From NCBI GenBank assembly GCA_012270995.1, contig JAAXHG010000178.1, forward strand, positions 1-64,000: a stretch of DNA of 64,000 nucleotides. Reading direction: 5' to 3'. Origin of the DNA: Vicinamibacteraceae bacterium (GTDB lineage Bacteria > Acidobacteriota > Thermoanaerobaculia > Multivoradales > Multivoraceae). Under the pieces are notes generated by a model. The model was not told where the DNA came from and made no database searches. It saw only the letters and a program-made list of their open reading frames with translations. Numbering within the stretch: position 1 is the stretch's first letter; each line of letters opens with the position of its first letter. Below, one piece after another: positions 26,967 through 34,939 of this stretch. The position numbers and the translations under genes were made by a program.

Positions 26967-28665
26967 TTACTGACCGCCCGCCGCGTACACCCTCTCGCCG
27001 GCGATGAACGTCATCTCCACTTCGTCCGATGCACCTCGGCCGGCTCGACGTCGAACGGGTTCTGCGAGGTGACGACGAGGTCGGCCTCCTTGCCGACCTT
27101 GATCGTGCCGACCTTGTCGCCCTGGCCCATGAGGCGCGCGCCGTTCCAGGTCATGATGCGGAGCGCGTCCTCCAGCGCCACCTGTCCCTGGAGGCCGAGC
27201 GTCTCCTCGCTGCCTCCCGGTACCTGACGGGTGACCATCGTCTCGACGGCGAGCCACGGGTCGACCAGGGGCGCCACCGGCCAGTCCGAGCCGGCGGCGA
27301 CCAGGGCGCCCGTCTCGAGGGCGTCCCTGATCGGAACCCAGCGCTTCATCCGCTCGTCGCCGACCGCCTTGCGGATGTCGATCGCGGCCATCGGCGTGGG
27401 GAACCAGATGTACGGCGAGAACTCCCAGGCCATCCCCAGCTCGCGCGGCCGGGGAATGTCGGCCGGGTCGACGAACGTGCCGTGGCCGACGTCGTGCATC
27501 GGACCGCCGAAGCCGTTTCGCTCCCGGGCAGCCGCGCCGGCGTCGATCGCGGCCCGCACCGCGCCGTCGCCCGCGGCGTGCATCTTGACGTGGAGCCCCT
27601 GGCGGTCGAACGCCGTCACCGCGTCGTTCAGCGCCTCCTGCGGCACCAGGAGCAGCCCGAGCTTCGGGCGCGGGTCGTCGTCGCCGATCGAGTCCTCGTA
27701 GGGCGCGAGCATCGCCGCGGTGTGGCTCTCCGTCGGCACGCCGTCGAGCATGATCTTCACGCAGTCGACCTTCAGGCGCTCGCTCTCGTAGGTCGCCCGG
27801 ATCGCGAGCTGGGACTCGGCCGCGTCGGCGAGCGCCGGGTTGGTGCGCCCAGGTGACGCAGGCCCGGACCCGCTGCTTCAAAGTGCCCTCGCGCGCCAGT
27901 TGCGCCAGCGCGCCGAGCTGCCACGAGTTCGCGTAGGCGACGGTGAACGAGGTGATGCCGTGGGCCAGCATCTCGTCCGTGGCGATCTTCATGTCCTGCA
28001 TCTTCTGCGCGTCCGAGGCCGGAGGAATCGCGGAAGCCACCATGGCGTTGGCCGTCTCGCGCAGCCGGCCGGTCGGGTTGCCGGCCGCGTCGCGCTCGAT
28101 GATCCCGCCCTCCGGGTTCGGGGTGTCGCGGTCGATGCCGGCGACTTCCAGCGGCATCGTGTTGACCCACACGCTGTGGTGGGACTCGTCGTACAGGAAG
28201 CCGGGTTGTCCGGCGACACGGCGTCGAGGAACTGCCTCGTCTGCTGGCCGGGCTCGAACACCGCCGCTACCCAGTTGCCGCCGTTGATCCACTCGCCCGG
28301 CTCGGCCCGGGAAGCGCACTCGCCGACGGACTCGCTGATCATGTCCGGCGTCGCGCCCGGAGGCAGGCGGCACGAGAACTCCTGCATCCCCGCGATCAGG
28401 GGATGCACGTGGACGTCGTGGAAGCCGGGGAAGGCGGTCCCGCCCGCCAGGTCGATCACCTCTGTCGAGTCCGTGCGGAAGGCGTCGACGGAGGCGCTGT
28501 CGCCGACAGCGACGATGACGCCGTCACGGATGGCGATCGACTCCGCCCAGCCGTCGGGGGTGTAGACGTTGCCGCCGTCGAGGATGGTGTCGGCCGGGTC
28601 GTTGCGAGACGGCGCCGGCTCGCCGGCCTGCCGCGAAGCGGCGAGCGCGACTACTTCTCGTCCCG
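26967..28665 (-). pseudogene. Amidohydrolase (YtcJ-like), three frameshifts
   Basis: Consecutive pieces on the minus strand together make one metal-dependent amidohydrolase. The N-terminus has DTILDGGNVYTPDGW and FPGFHDVHVHPL (metal His pair). The middle has LYDESHHSVWVNTMPLEV. The later part has VKMHAAGDGAVRAAID, ALVAAGSDWPVAPL and TWNGARLMGQGDKVGTIKVG. Frame changes occur near 28205, 27843 and 27030. No start codon was found in the first frame near 28665. Either a recent pseudogene or base-call indels. Confidence 0.72.
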
Positions 28666-29796
28666 CGTCATCCAGCGCTTGCCGGAGCTGTGCGGCGCGC
28701 TGTTCGGACTGCGGTTGAATCTCTCTGCCGCATGCGGATAGTCCGGCCCCACGACACCGCCGGCGCAGTCTCCGGCCGGCGGCACGACCCAGTCGCAGCC
28801 GGGCGTGTTCTCCGGGCCGTCGGCCCAGCATTGCTCCAGCGCCTCGAGGTCCGCGGCCAGTGAGCCCGGATCGTGCGGCGGCATGTGCTCGTTCGGATCC
28901 CAGAAGTCGCCGGTGAACTCCTCCAGCGTCTCCATCGCGATCCGGTGGCAGCCGAGGCAGCCGTTGCCTTCGATGTGGATCGTCCGCATGTCCCAGGTCG
29001 GCGCGCCCACGACGTAGTAGGGCGGGTTCGGGCCGGGCAGAACGGGGACGACGGGCTGGCGCGGGTTCTCGGGAAGCCGCGCGGACTTGATCCACGGGTT
29101 GTGGATGAACGGGTCCGCCTGATGGCAGCGGACGCACTGGATGCCTCCGGCGGGCATGTAGGCGTCGTCGAACTCCGGGTCGTCCGGACCCGGCAGCACG
29201 CCGAGCAGGCGGTTGTTCTCGCCGATGTGGGTCCAGGGGCTGTTGTCGCCCGACTCGAAGAAGCAGGTGGCGCCCGTCTCGTAGTTGTAGCCGATCATCT
29301 GGACCGAGTCGCCGAGGTCGACGTTGAAGACGTCGTCACGGCCGTCGTGGCGGCAGAAGCTCACCCAGACGACCTCGGGCCGGGGCGAGCCGTCGGCGTT
29401 CCGGCCCTCGTGGCGCTGGAGGCTCGAACCCGGCATGCAGTCGCCGATCTGGAGGCTGCCGTCGTCGCAAGCGTGGAGCCCCGGGTCCTCGAAGATCTCC
29501 CGGCCGTCCTGCCGGATGCGGATGCGCGCGCCCTGGCCGCAGTCGACCGTGGGTGCCACGCCCAGGTGCGGCTCGCACATCGCCGCGTAGGCGCGGGCGC
29601 TCTTCGGCATGGGCGGGTTCGCGCCCTCGGGCGTGCACTGCTGTAGGGATTGCCCCTGCGCCAGACCCGGCCCAAGCGCGACGCCAAGCAGAACTGCCAC
29701 CCACTGGGTGCGCCGGCGTCCCCGCCGGCTGCCGCCGAAGGCGGCCACATAAACGCGCCGGCCGGCAGACCGGCGTCCGCTTGGGCGTACGACCAT
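28651..29796 (-). CDS. Exported di-haem c-type cytochrome-like protein
   Basis: 381 residues. N-terminal signal (hydrophobic VAVLLGVALGPGLAQG, about 32-47) and two haem-binding motifs, CVRCH and CLGCH, about 60 residues apart. A periplasmic electron-transfer role is likely. No family is recognised beyond the haem sites. GGGGAG lies just ahead of ATG 29796. The stretch before the signal (VYVAAFGGSRRGRRRTQW) is encoded by a copy of the dispersed palindromic repeat, so an internal start is possible. Upstream of the broken amidohydrolase. Confidence 0.65.
   Translation of the reverse strand: MVVRPSGRRSAGRRVYVAAFGGSRRGRRRTQWVAVLLGVALGPGLAQGQSLQQCTPEGANPPMPKSARAYAAMCEPHLGVAPTVDCGQGARIRIRQDGREIFEDPGLHACDDGSLQIGDCMPGSSLQRHEGRNADGSPRPEVVWVSFCRHDGRDDVFNVDLGDSVQMIGYNYETGATCFFESGDNSPWTHIGENNRLLGVLPGPDDPEFDDAYMPAGGIQCVRCHQADPFIHNPWIKSARLPENPRQPVVPVLPGPNPPYYVVGAPTWDMRTIHIEGNGCLGCHRIAMETLEEFTGDFWDPNEHMPPHDPGSLAADLEALEQCWADGPENTPGCDWVVPPAGDCAGGVVGPDYPHAAERFNRSPNSAPHSSGKRWMTRDEK
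29704..29765 (-). repeat. Dispersed palindromic repeat, copy D (diverged)
   Basis: Contains the shared core GCCGCCGAAGGCGGC and the CTGGGTGCGC end, with the outer palindrome replaced by CCGGCGTCC-type sequence. It lies inside the 5' coding part of the di-haem protein gene, where it encodes the VAAFGGS segment. Confidence 0.6.
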
Positions 29797-29806
29797 GCTG
29801 CTCCCC

Positions 29807-30721
29807 CTACATCTCCAGCGCGACTTCCTTCTTCGCGTTCGACTCCAGCGATTGGACCTTGCGCTTCAGGTACTTGTTGAGCTGCCGGTCGTAGCGGCTG
29901 GTGGCGCCGGCGTGACGAGCGCGCACGTAGGGCTCCCAGCGGGCTTCGCCGGCCGCCTCGACCCGGTCGCCCATGACGGTGACCCGCTGGATGATGCGCT
30001 CCTCGTTGAAGTCGTTCAACACGAAGTGCTGCGTGCAGCGGTTGTCCCACATGGCGAGCGTGCCCTGCCGCCAGCGATAGCGGACGGTGAAGCGCGTGTT
30101 CGTCGCCCAGCGGGTGAGGTAGCCGAGCAGGTGGTCGCTCTCCTCGTGGCTGAGCTCGACGATGCGCCGCGTGAAGTGCTCGTTGACGAACAGCGACTTG
30201 CGGCCGGTCTCGGGGTGGACGCGGACGACCGGGTGGATCGTCATCTTCTCCGGCTTGCCGTGCGGCGTCGCGTCGTGGAGCGCGGTCAGGCCCTCGCAGA
30301 GTTCCCGGAGCGGCGGCGAGAGTTCCTCGTAGGCCTTGTACATGTTGGCCCACATCGTGTCGCCGCCGACCTCGGGGCACTTGACCATGTTCAGGATCGC
30401 CATCACCGACGGACTCGCCTGGAAGCTGATGTCGCTGTGCCACTCGTCCGCGACGCCGCCGCGGGTCGCCACCAGCTCGAAGACCTCCGGGTGGTCCAGG
30501 AACGGGTTGTTCAGGTGCGGGTGCCCTTCCAGCTCGCCGAAGTGGCGGCCGAAGGCGACGTGCTGCGCCACGTCGAGGTGCTGATCGGGGAAGAAGAGCA
30601 CCTGGTGGTCCAGCAGCAGGCCGCGGATCGTTGCGGCCTCGTTGGGGCCGGCGTCCGCCAGCGGCAGATCGTGGATCTCGGCGCCCAGGGACCCGGAGAG
30701 ACGGACGACTCGATGGCTCAT
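29807..30721 (-). CDS. TauD/TfdA-family Fe(II)/2-oxoglutarate dioxygenase
   Basis: 304 residues. The iron-binding His-x-Asp is in EWHSDISFQASPS and the distal His in MWDNRCTQHFVLND. The 2-oxoglutarate-binding Arg lies near RIIQRVTVMGD. The whole protein has the TauD/TfdA layout with KPEKMTIHPVVRVHPETGRK in the middle. Members hydroxylate taurine, alkyl sulfates, phenoxyacetates and others, so the substrate is not fixed by sequence. ATG 30721 follows AGGAGA at 7 nt. Confidence 0.9.
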   Translation of the reverse strand: MSHRVVRLSGSLGAEIHDLPLADAGPNEAATIRGLLLDHQVLFFPDQHLDVAQHVAFGRHFGELEGHPHLNNPFLDHPEVFELVATRGGVADEWHSDISFQASPSVMAILNMVKCPEVGGDTMWANMYKAYEELSPPLRELCEGLTALHDATPHGKPEKMTIHPVVRVHPETGRKSLFVNEHFTRRIVELSHEESDHLLGYLTRWATNTRFTVRYRWRQGTLAMWDNRCTQHFVLNDFNEERIIQRVTVMGDRVEAAGEARWEPYVRARHAGATSRYDRQLNKYLKRKVQSLESNAKKEVALEM

Positions 30722-30911
30722 GGAAGTTCTCCTGCGTTTGGAAGGGCGAGGCTATCGCCAACGCGGTCCTCGTGGGCGTCCCGCTTCGTTGCCCGGGCGT
30801 ATGAGGCCTGGCGCGGGGTAGACGAGGGAGTGTCACTTCGATGATGCGATCACCGATTTGACATGGACGGCGCGGGTCGCAGCCTCGAGCCGAGCGCCTA
30901 GACTCTCCGTC

Positions 30912-32069
30912 ATGCGCAACCAACTCGGCCTTGTCGCCGCCGTCCTCGCCGTGGTCATCCTGTCCTGCTCGGAGCCCGCGGAGCAGGACGAGGGTCCCCG
31001 GGTGCAGGCCGACGGCACCGTTCACGTTCCGGCCTTCGACCTGCCGGAGACCTCCTACTTCAGCGACGAGTCGCGGGCCGCGATGAAGCACTTCCGCGAG
31101 GTCTACGGACCGGAGTTCGGCGCCTTCTCCCAGGGCTGCGCGAACCTGAACGACGTCGCCGACGACCCTGAGGCGATCCGTGCCGCACGCCAGTGCGTCG
31201 CCGACGGCTACTACAAGACGGCCATCTACCGGGACACCGTCGCCAAGCACCCGGTGAAGATCACGGCGGAGACGATCGCGGGCGTCTACACCGAGGTGTT
31301 CGTGCCCGAACGGGGCATCGCCGAGGAGAAGGAAGACCGGCTGCTGGTCAGCATCCACGGCGGCGGCTTCCGGGTCGGCGCCCGCTACTTCAGCCACACG
31401 GAGGCGATGCAGGTCGCCGACATCGGCGGCTACAAGGTGATCAGCCCCGACTACCGAATGGCGCCGGAGGCCGCCCATCCGGCGGGCGTCGAGGACGTTA
31501 TCGCCGTCTACCAGGCGATGCTGGAGGACTACGAGGCGGCGAACATCGGCATCTACGGCTGCTCGGCCGGCGCCATGCTCACGGCGCAGACGGTCGCCTA
31601 CATCCTCGAGAACGACCTTCCGCTGCCGGGCGCGATCGGTCTCTTCTGCGCTGGGATCCCCATGACCGACGGCGACACTCCGGGCGTCTTCAAGATGGGC
31701 CGCAGCGAGAGCGCCTTCCTGGTCTCGGCGTTGGGCGGCTTCCCGCGCCCGGTCGAGCCGGCGGAGCCGCCCCAGCCGAGCGGCTACTTCCGCGGCGTGG
31801 AAGCCGGCGACCCGGTCGTGGCGCCCGGCGACCACGACGACCTGCTCGCCCGCTTCCCGCCTGCGCTGCTCATCAGCGGCACGCGAGACTTCGCGCTCGG
31901 CGGCGTACTGGCCAGCCACAACAAGCTGGTCAGCCTCGGCGTCGAGGCCGCTCTGCACGTCTGGGAAGGCCTCGGGCACGCGACCTTCGCGTTCAACCCG
32001 CGCCTGCCCGAGTCGGACGAGGTGCACAACGTGATCGTCCGTTTCTTCGACCGGCATCTGTCGCGGTAG
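30912..32069 (+). CDS. Alpha/beta-hydrolase esterase, lipoprotein
   Basis: 385 residues. Hormone-sensitive-lipase-type features: oxyanion motif HGGGFRVG, nucleophile GCSAGAML, the acid in SGTRDFALGG and the catalytic His in GLGHATFAF. The N-terminal hydrophobic stretch ends in ILSCSEP, a lipobox, so it is likely a membrane-attached lipoprotein. ATG 30912 is chosen because it starts the signal; an earlier frame-open start adds an unlikely leader. Monocistronic between a divergent dioxygenase and a toxin-antitoxin pair. Confidence 0.85.
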   Translation: MRNQLGLVAAVLAVVILSCSEPAEQDEGPRVQADGTVHVPAFDLPETSYFSDESRAAMKHFREVYGPEFGAFSQGCANLNDVADDPEAIRAARQCVADGYYKTAIYRDTVAKHPVKITAETIAGVYTEVFVPERGIAEEKEDRLLVSIHGGGFRVGARYFSHTEAMQVADIGGYKVISPDYRMAPEAAHPAGVEDVIAVYQAMLEDYEAANIGIYGCSAGAMLTAQTVAYILENDLPLPGAIGLFCAGIPMTDGDTPGVFKMGRSESAFLVSALGGFPRPVEPAEPPQPSGYFRGVEAGDPVVAPGDHDDLLARFPPALLISGTRDFALGGVLASHNKLVSLGVEAALHVWEGLGHATFAFNPRLPESDEVHNVIVRFFDRHLSR

Positions 32070-32204
32070 GGGCGTTCGCCGCAGTTCCGCCGCGCTGTTG
32101 CACGGGGAACGCCGCCTACCGGATGTGCCGGCACCCCCTCGCCGGCTGCCTCCGCAGGAGGCCGGAGACCTGTGCCGGGCGCCAGGCCGGCGCCGCTGAC
32201 GGCC

Positions 32205-32227
32205 AGTGACTGATAGTGTCATTCACT
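32205..32227 (+). promoter_or_regulatory. Possible operator of the relB/yafQ-type pair
   Basis: AGTGA (32205) and TCACT (32223) flank the AGTG-TCATT-CACT palindrome (32215-32227), directly before the strong ribosome site AAGGAGG. Antitoxins of this type bind such palindromes to repress their own operon. No binding data. Confidence 0.35.
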
Positions 32228-32240
32228 AAGGAGGAGTTCC

Positions 32241-32504
32241 ATGGCTGCAAATCACCTGGTCCAGGCTCGCATAAGCCGAGCCGTGAAGGAGGAAGCGGCC
32301 GCCGTCCTGGCCGCCATGGGTCTGACCGTCTCCGACGCTGTACGTCTGCTGTTGACCAAGGTCGCCCACGAGAAGGCGCTGCCGTTCGCGCCGTTGGTGC
32401 CTAACGCCGCCACCATCGAAGCGATGAGGGAAGCCCGTCGGGGCGGACTCCCGCGGTTCGCCAGCGTCGAGGATCTCCTCGACGATCTGCATGCGCCAGA
32501 TTGA
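32241..32504 (+). CDS. RelB/DinJ-family antitoxin
   Basis: 87 residues. The N-terminal ribbon-helix-helix part VQARISRAVKEEAAAVLAAM and TVSDAVRLLLTKV match the DinJ/RelB antitoxin fold, and the acidic, proline-containing C-terminus would wrap the toxin. A strong ribosome site AAGGAGG precedes ATG 32241. It overlaps the toxin gene by 14 nt, as is usual in type II pairs. Confidence 0.9.
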   Translation: MAANHLVQARISRAVKEEAAAVLAAMGLTVSDAVRLLLTKVAHEKALPFAPLVPNAATIEAMREARRGGLPRFASVEDLLDDLHAPD

Positions 32505-32772
32505 GCGGACCACCCAGTTCAAGCGCGACTACAAGCGTGAATCTCGCGGACGGCATCGGGCATCCCTCGATGCCGTCCTGGTGCCCGTCCTGAGGGCCCT
32601 GGCTGGCGACCAGTCACTCGAACCCCGGCATCACGACCACGCCTTGAGCGGCAAGTGGAGCGACCATCGGGACTGCCACGTCAAGCCGGATTTGGTGCTG
32701 ATCTACCAGAAGGCCGATCCCGAGACGCTGCGACTGGTGCGCTTGGGTTCCCATTCGGAACTCGGTCTGTGA
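32491..32772 (+). CDS. YafQ/RelE-family mRNA interferase toxin
   Basis: 93 residues. Layout matches YafQ: N-terminal TTQFKRDYKRESRGRH, the middle LSGKWSDHRDCHVKPDLVLI with the conserved His residues, and the C-terminal RLVRLGSHSELGL. YafQ cuts mRNA at the ribosome A site. Gene order antitoxin-toxin with overlap. Not clearly truncated, so likely active. Confidence 0.9.
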   Translation: MRQIERTTQFKRDYKRESRGRHRASLDAVLVPVLRALAGDQSLEPRHHDHALSGKWSDHRDCHVKPDLVLIYQKADPETLRLVRLGSHSELGL

Positions 32773-32888
32773 GACCTCGTCAAGCACCATCGACGACTTG
32801 AAGGCAACTTGGCTGTTTCGGAGTTCCAGTCCAAGCCGAAGCCTAAGACATCTTGCGGAGCCAACAACGATCCTTGTACCCTCGACGG

Positions 32889-34397
32889 ATGCCCAAGGTC
32901 CTCGTTTCCTGGATGGGTACCGCGGATCTCCGCGCTCCCAACGAGCACGCCGAGGTCGGCACGGGGCCGGTAGCCCAGGCGCTCTCGGCGCGCCGATTCG
33001 ACGAGGCGTACCTGCTCACGAACCACGAACAGGATGCCGCGGGCCGGTACCGATCCTGGCTGAGGGCGCGAGCGCCCGACGTACGGATTCGGATGGTCCA
33101 TGAGAAGCTGACCAGCCCGACCGATTTCGGCGAGATCCACGCCGCGGCGGTCCGCGCGTGCGAGGGGGCGGTCGAGAACGACCAGGACACGCGGCTCACC
33201 TTCCATCTGAGCCCGGGAACGCCGGCGATGGCGGCCATCTGGCTCATCCTGGCCAAGACGCGCTTTCCCGCCGCGCTCATCGAGTCCTCGCGCGAACACG
33301 GCGTGCGCGACGTGTCCGTCCCGTTCGACATCAGCGCCGACTTTCTTCCCGACCTGTTGCGGCGGTCGGACCGGGAACTGGAACGACTGGCGGCCGGACT
33401 GCCGCCGGAGGCGCCGGAGTTCGAGGAGATCGTCCACCGGAGTCCGGCGATGAAGCGCGTCGTCCTGCGGGCGCGACGCGTCGCTTTGCGCTCCGTGCCG
33501 GTCCTGATCGAGGGAGAGACCGGCACCGGCAAGGAACTGCTGGCGAGAGCGATCCACCGCGCCAGCCCCCGCGGCGACCGCCCCTTCGTGGCGGTCAACT
33601 GCGGCGCCCTGCCGCCCGAACTCGTCGAGTCCGAGCTCTTCGGCCACGACAAGGGCGCCTTCACCGGCGCCTCGGCGCGCCGCGCGGGGCACTTCCTCAG
33701 CGCCGACGGCGGAACCCTCTTCCTCGACGAGATCGGCGAACTGCCCTTGCCCGCCCAGGTGAAGCTGTTGCGCGCGCTCCAGGAAGGCGAGGTCCTGCCG
33801 GTCGGAAGTTCGCGTCCGCTGAGGGTCGATGTCCGGCCGGTGGCCGCGACCAACCGTTCGCTGCCGTCCGAGGCGGCGGCCGGCCGCTTCCGCGAGGACC
33901 TCTTCTACCGTCTGGCCGTGGCGGTGCTGCGCCTGCCGCCGCTGCGTGAGCGCCCGGGCGATCTGGCGCTCCTTCTCGACCGGTTTCTGGAGCAGGTGAA
34001 CCGCGAGGGTGCGGAGCAGCCTGGCTTCGTCAACAAGAAACTGTCTGTCGGCGCAAGAAAAGTCGTGCTTTCCCACGTCTGGCCGGGCAACGTGCGCGAA
34101 CTCCAGAACACGCTGCGCCGCGCCGCCATCTGGTCCTCCGACGAGACGCTCACCGCGGAGGACATGCGGGAGGCCCTGATTCCGCTTGCCGTAGACGATC
34201 GGCGGGAGACGGTACTGGACCGCCCCCTGGAAGGAGGCCTCGATCTCAGGGAACTCCTGGCGAACGTGGCCCGCCACTACCTCGAACGAGCCCTGGAGCA
34301 CACCGGAGGAAACAAGACCGAGGCGGCCCGGCTCGTGGGCCTTCCCAGCTACCAGACGTTCACCAACTGGATGAAGCGCTATGGTCTGACGCAGTGA
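32889..34397 (+). CDS. CARF (RtcR-like) sigma-54-dependent activator
   Basis: 502 residues, a regulator. Residues 1-160 resemble the CARF domain of RtcR: SPTDFGEIHAAAVRAC, then LTFHLSPGTPAMAAIWLILA (103-122), like the ITTGT-x-VAQICWFLLAEARYLP segment of E. coli RtcR (memory). The AAA+ domain (about 180-420) has Walker A GETGTGKE (209-216), the sigma-54 contact loop GAFTGA (256-261) and Walker B GGTLFLDE. A Fis-type HTH is at about 465-500. ATG 32889. The CARF domain could sense a cyclic nucleotide or an RNA with a 2',3'-cyclic phosphate end. It likely acts on the promoter at 34891. Confidence 0.87.
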   Translation: MPKVLVSWMGTADLRAPNEHAEVGTGPVAQALSARRFDEAYLLTNHEQDAAGRYRSWLRARAPDVRIRMVHEKLTSPTDFGEIHAAAVRACEGAVENDQDTRLTFHLSPGTPAMAAIWLILAKTRFPAALIESSREHGVRDVSVPFDISADFLPDLLRRSDRELERLAAGLPPEAPEFEEIVHRSPAMKRVVLRARRVALRSVPVLIEGETGTGKELLARAIHRASPRGDRPFVAVNCGALPPELVESELFGHDKGAFTGASARRAGHFLSADGGTLFLDEIGELPLPAQVKLLRALQEGEVLPVGSSRPLRVDVRPVAATNRSLPSEAAAGRFREDLFYRLAVAVLRLPPLRERPGDLALLLDRFLEQVNREGAEQPGFVNKKLSVGARKVVLSHVWPGNVRELQNTLRRAAIWSSDETLTAEDMREALIPLAVDDRRETVLDRPLEGGLDLRELLANVARHYLERALEHTGGNKTEAARLVGLPSYQTFTNWMKRYGLTQ

Positions 34398-34472
34398 TGG
34401 CGCATGGTTCCGCATGCGCATGGAATCCGGGGCCGTAGAATCAAGGCTCACGGAGTTCGGAGGCATGGAAGC

Positions 34473-34694
34473 ATGAACACGACATTGACCGCAGTCATTG
34501 AGCGAGAAGATGACCTCTATGTCGCCCTCTGCCCGGAGTTCGACGTAGTCAGCCAGGGCGCCACCGTGCGTGAAGCGCGAGAGAACCTGCGGGAGGCGCT
34601 GGAGCTGTTCTTCGAGCAGGCGCCTACCGAAGAGCAGGAGCGGAGGTACCGGCGGGAGGTCTATGTCACGAACCTGAACATCGCGGTTGGCTAG
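34473..34694 (+). CDS. hicB: HicB-family antitoxin
   Basis: 73 residues with the partial RNase-H-like HicB fold: LTAVIEREDDLYVALCPEFD, then VSQGATVREARENLREALEL. It neutralises HicA. It is a short form without a C-terminal DNA-binding domain. Overlaps hicA by 8 nt. It sits between the CARF regulator and the sigma-54 promoter. Confidence 0.85.
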   Translation: MNTTLTAVIEREDDLYVALCPEFDVVSQGATVREARENLREALELFFEQAPTEEQERRYRREVYVTNLNIAVG

Positions 34695-34890
34695 GCTACG
34701 GCGACTCTCAGGCGCTGACATCCGGCGCATTCTGGAACACAGCGGCTTCCAGCAGGTGAGGAGGAATGGCAGTCACGTCGTGATGCAGAAGAGCAGCGGC
34801 GGGGAGACCGTCACCGTTCCGGTCCCGGATCATCGCGAGGTCGCGGTAGGAACGCTACGCGCGATCATCGTCAGTGTACTGACGCAATGA
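34687..34890 (+). CDS. hicA: HicA-family mRNA interferase toxin
   Basis: 67 residues with a double-stranded RNA-binding-like fold: LSGADIRRILEHSGFQQVRR and the catalytic His in GSHVVMQ. HicA cleaves mRNA. The TTG start at 34687 overlaps hicB; the stop at 34888-34890 immediately precedes the sigma-54 promoter. The hicBA pair is therefore wedged into the regulator-to-operon gap, perhaps as an addiction or fail-safe module. Confidence 0.85.
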   Translation: MARLRRLSGADIRRILEHSGFQQVRRNGSHVVMQKSSGGETVTVPVPDHREVAVGTLRAIIVSVLTQ

Positions 34891-34906
34891 TGGCACGCCG
34901 CTTGCT
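34891..34906 (+). promoter_or_regulatory. Consensus sigma-54 promoter (-24/-12)
   Basis: TGGCACG (34891-34897), then CCGC, then TTGCT (34902-34906) equals the consensus TGGCACG-N4-TTGCW. The invariant GG (34892-34893) and GC (34904-34905) are separated by exactly 10 nt. Transcription would start near 34917. It starts directly after the hicA stop and faces the HsdR gene. Activator sites would lie upstream, within hicBA. Confidence 0.87.
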
Positions 34907-34939
34907 CTCAACCCTCCTTCGATGTTCGAGGAAGGACGG

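Noticed and set aside
29361..32222. Very long minus-strand open frame across the dioxygenase and esterase genes
   Set aside because: It spans two well-supported genes and an intergenic promoter region and has no recognisable content.
34399..34419. Second sigma-54-like site before hicB
   Set aside because: GG and GC can be placed 10 nt apart, but the remaining consensus bases do not match.
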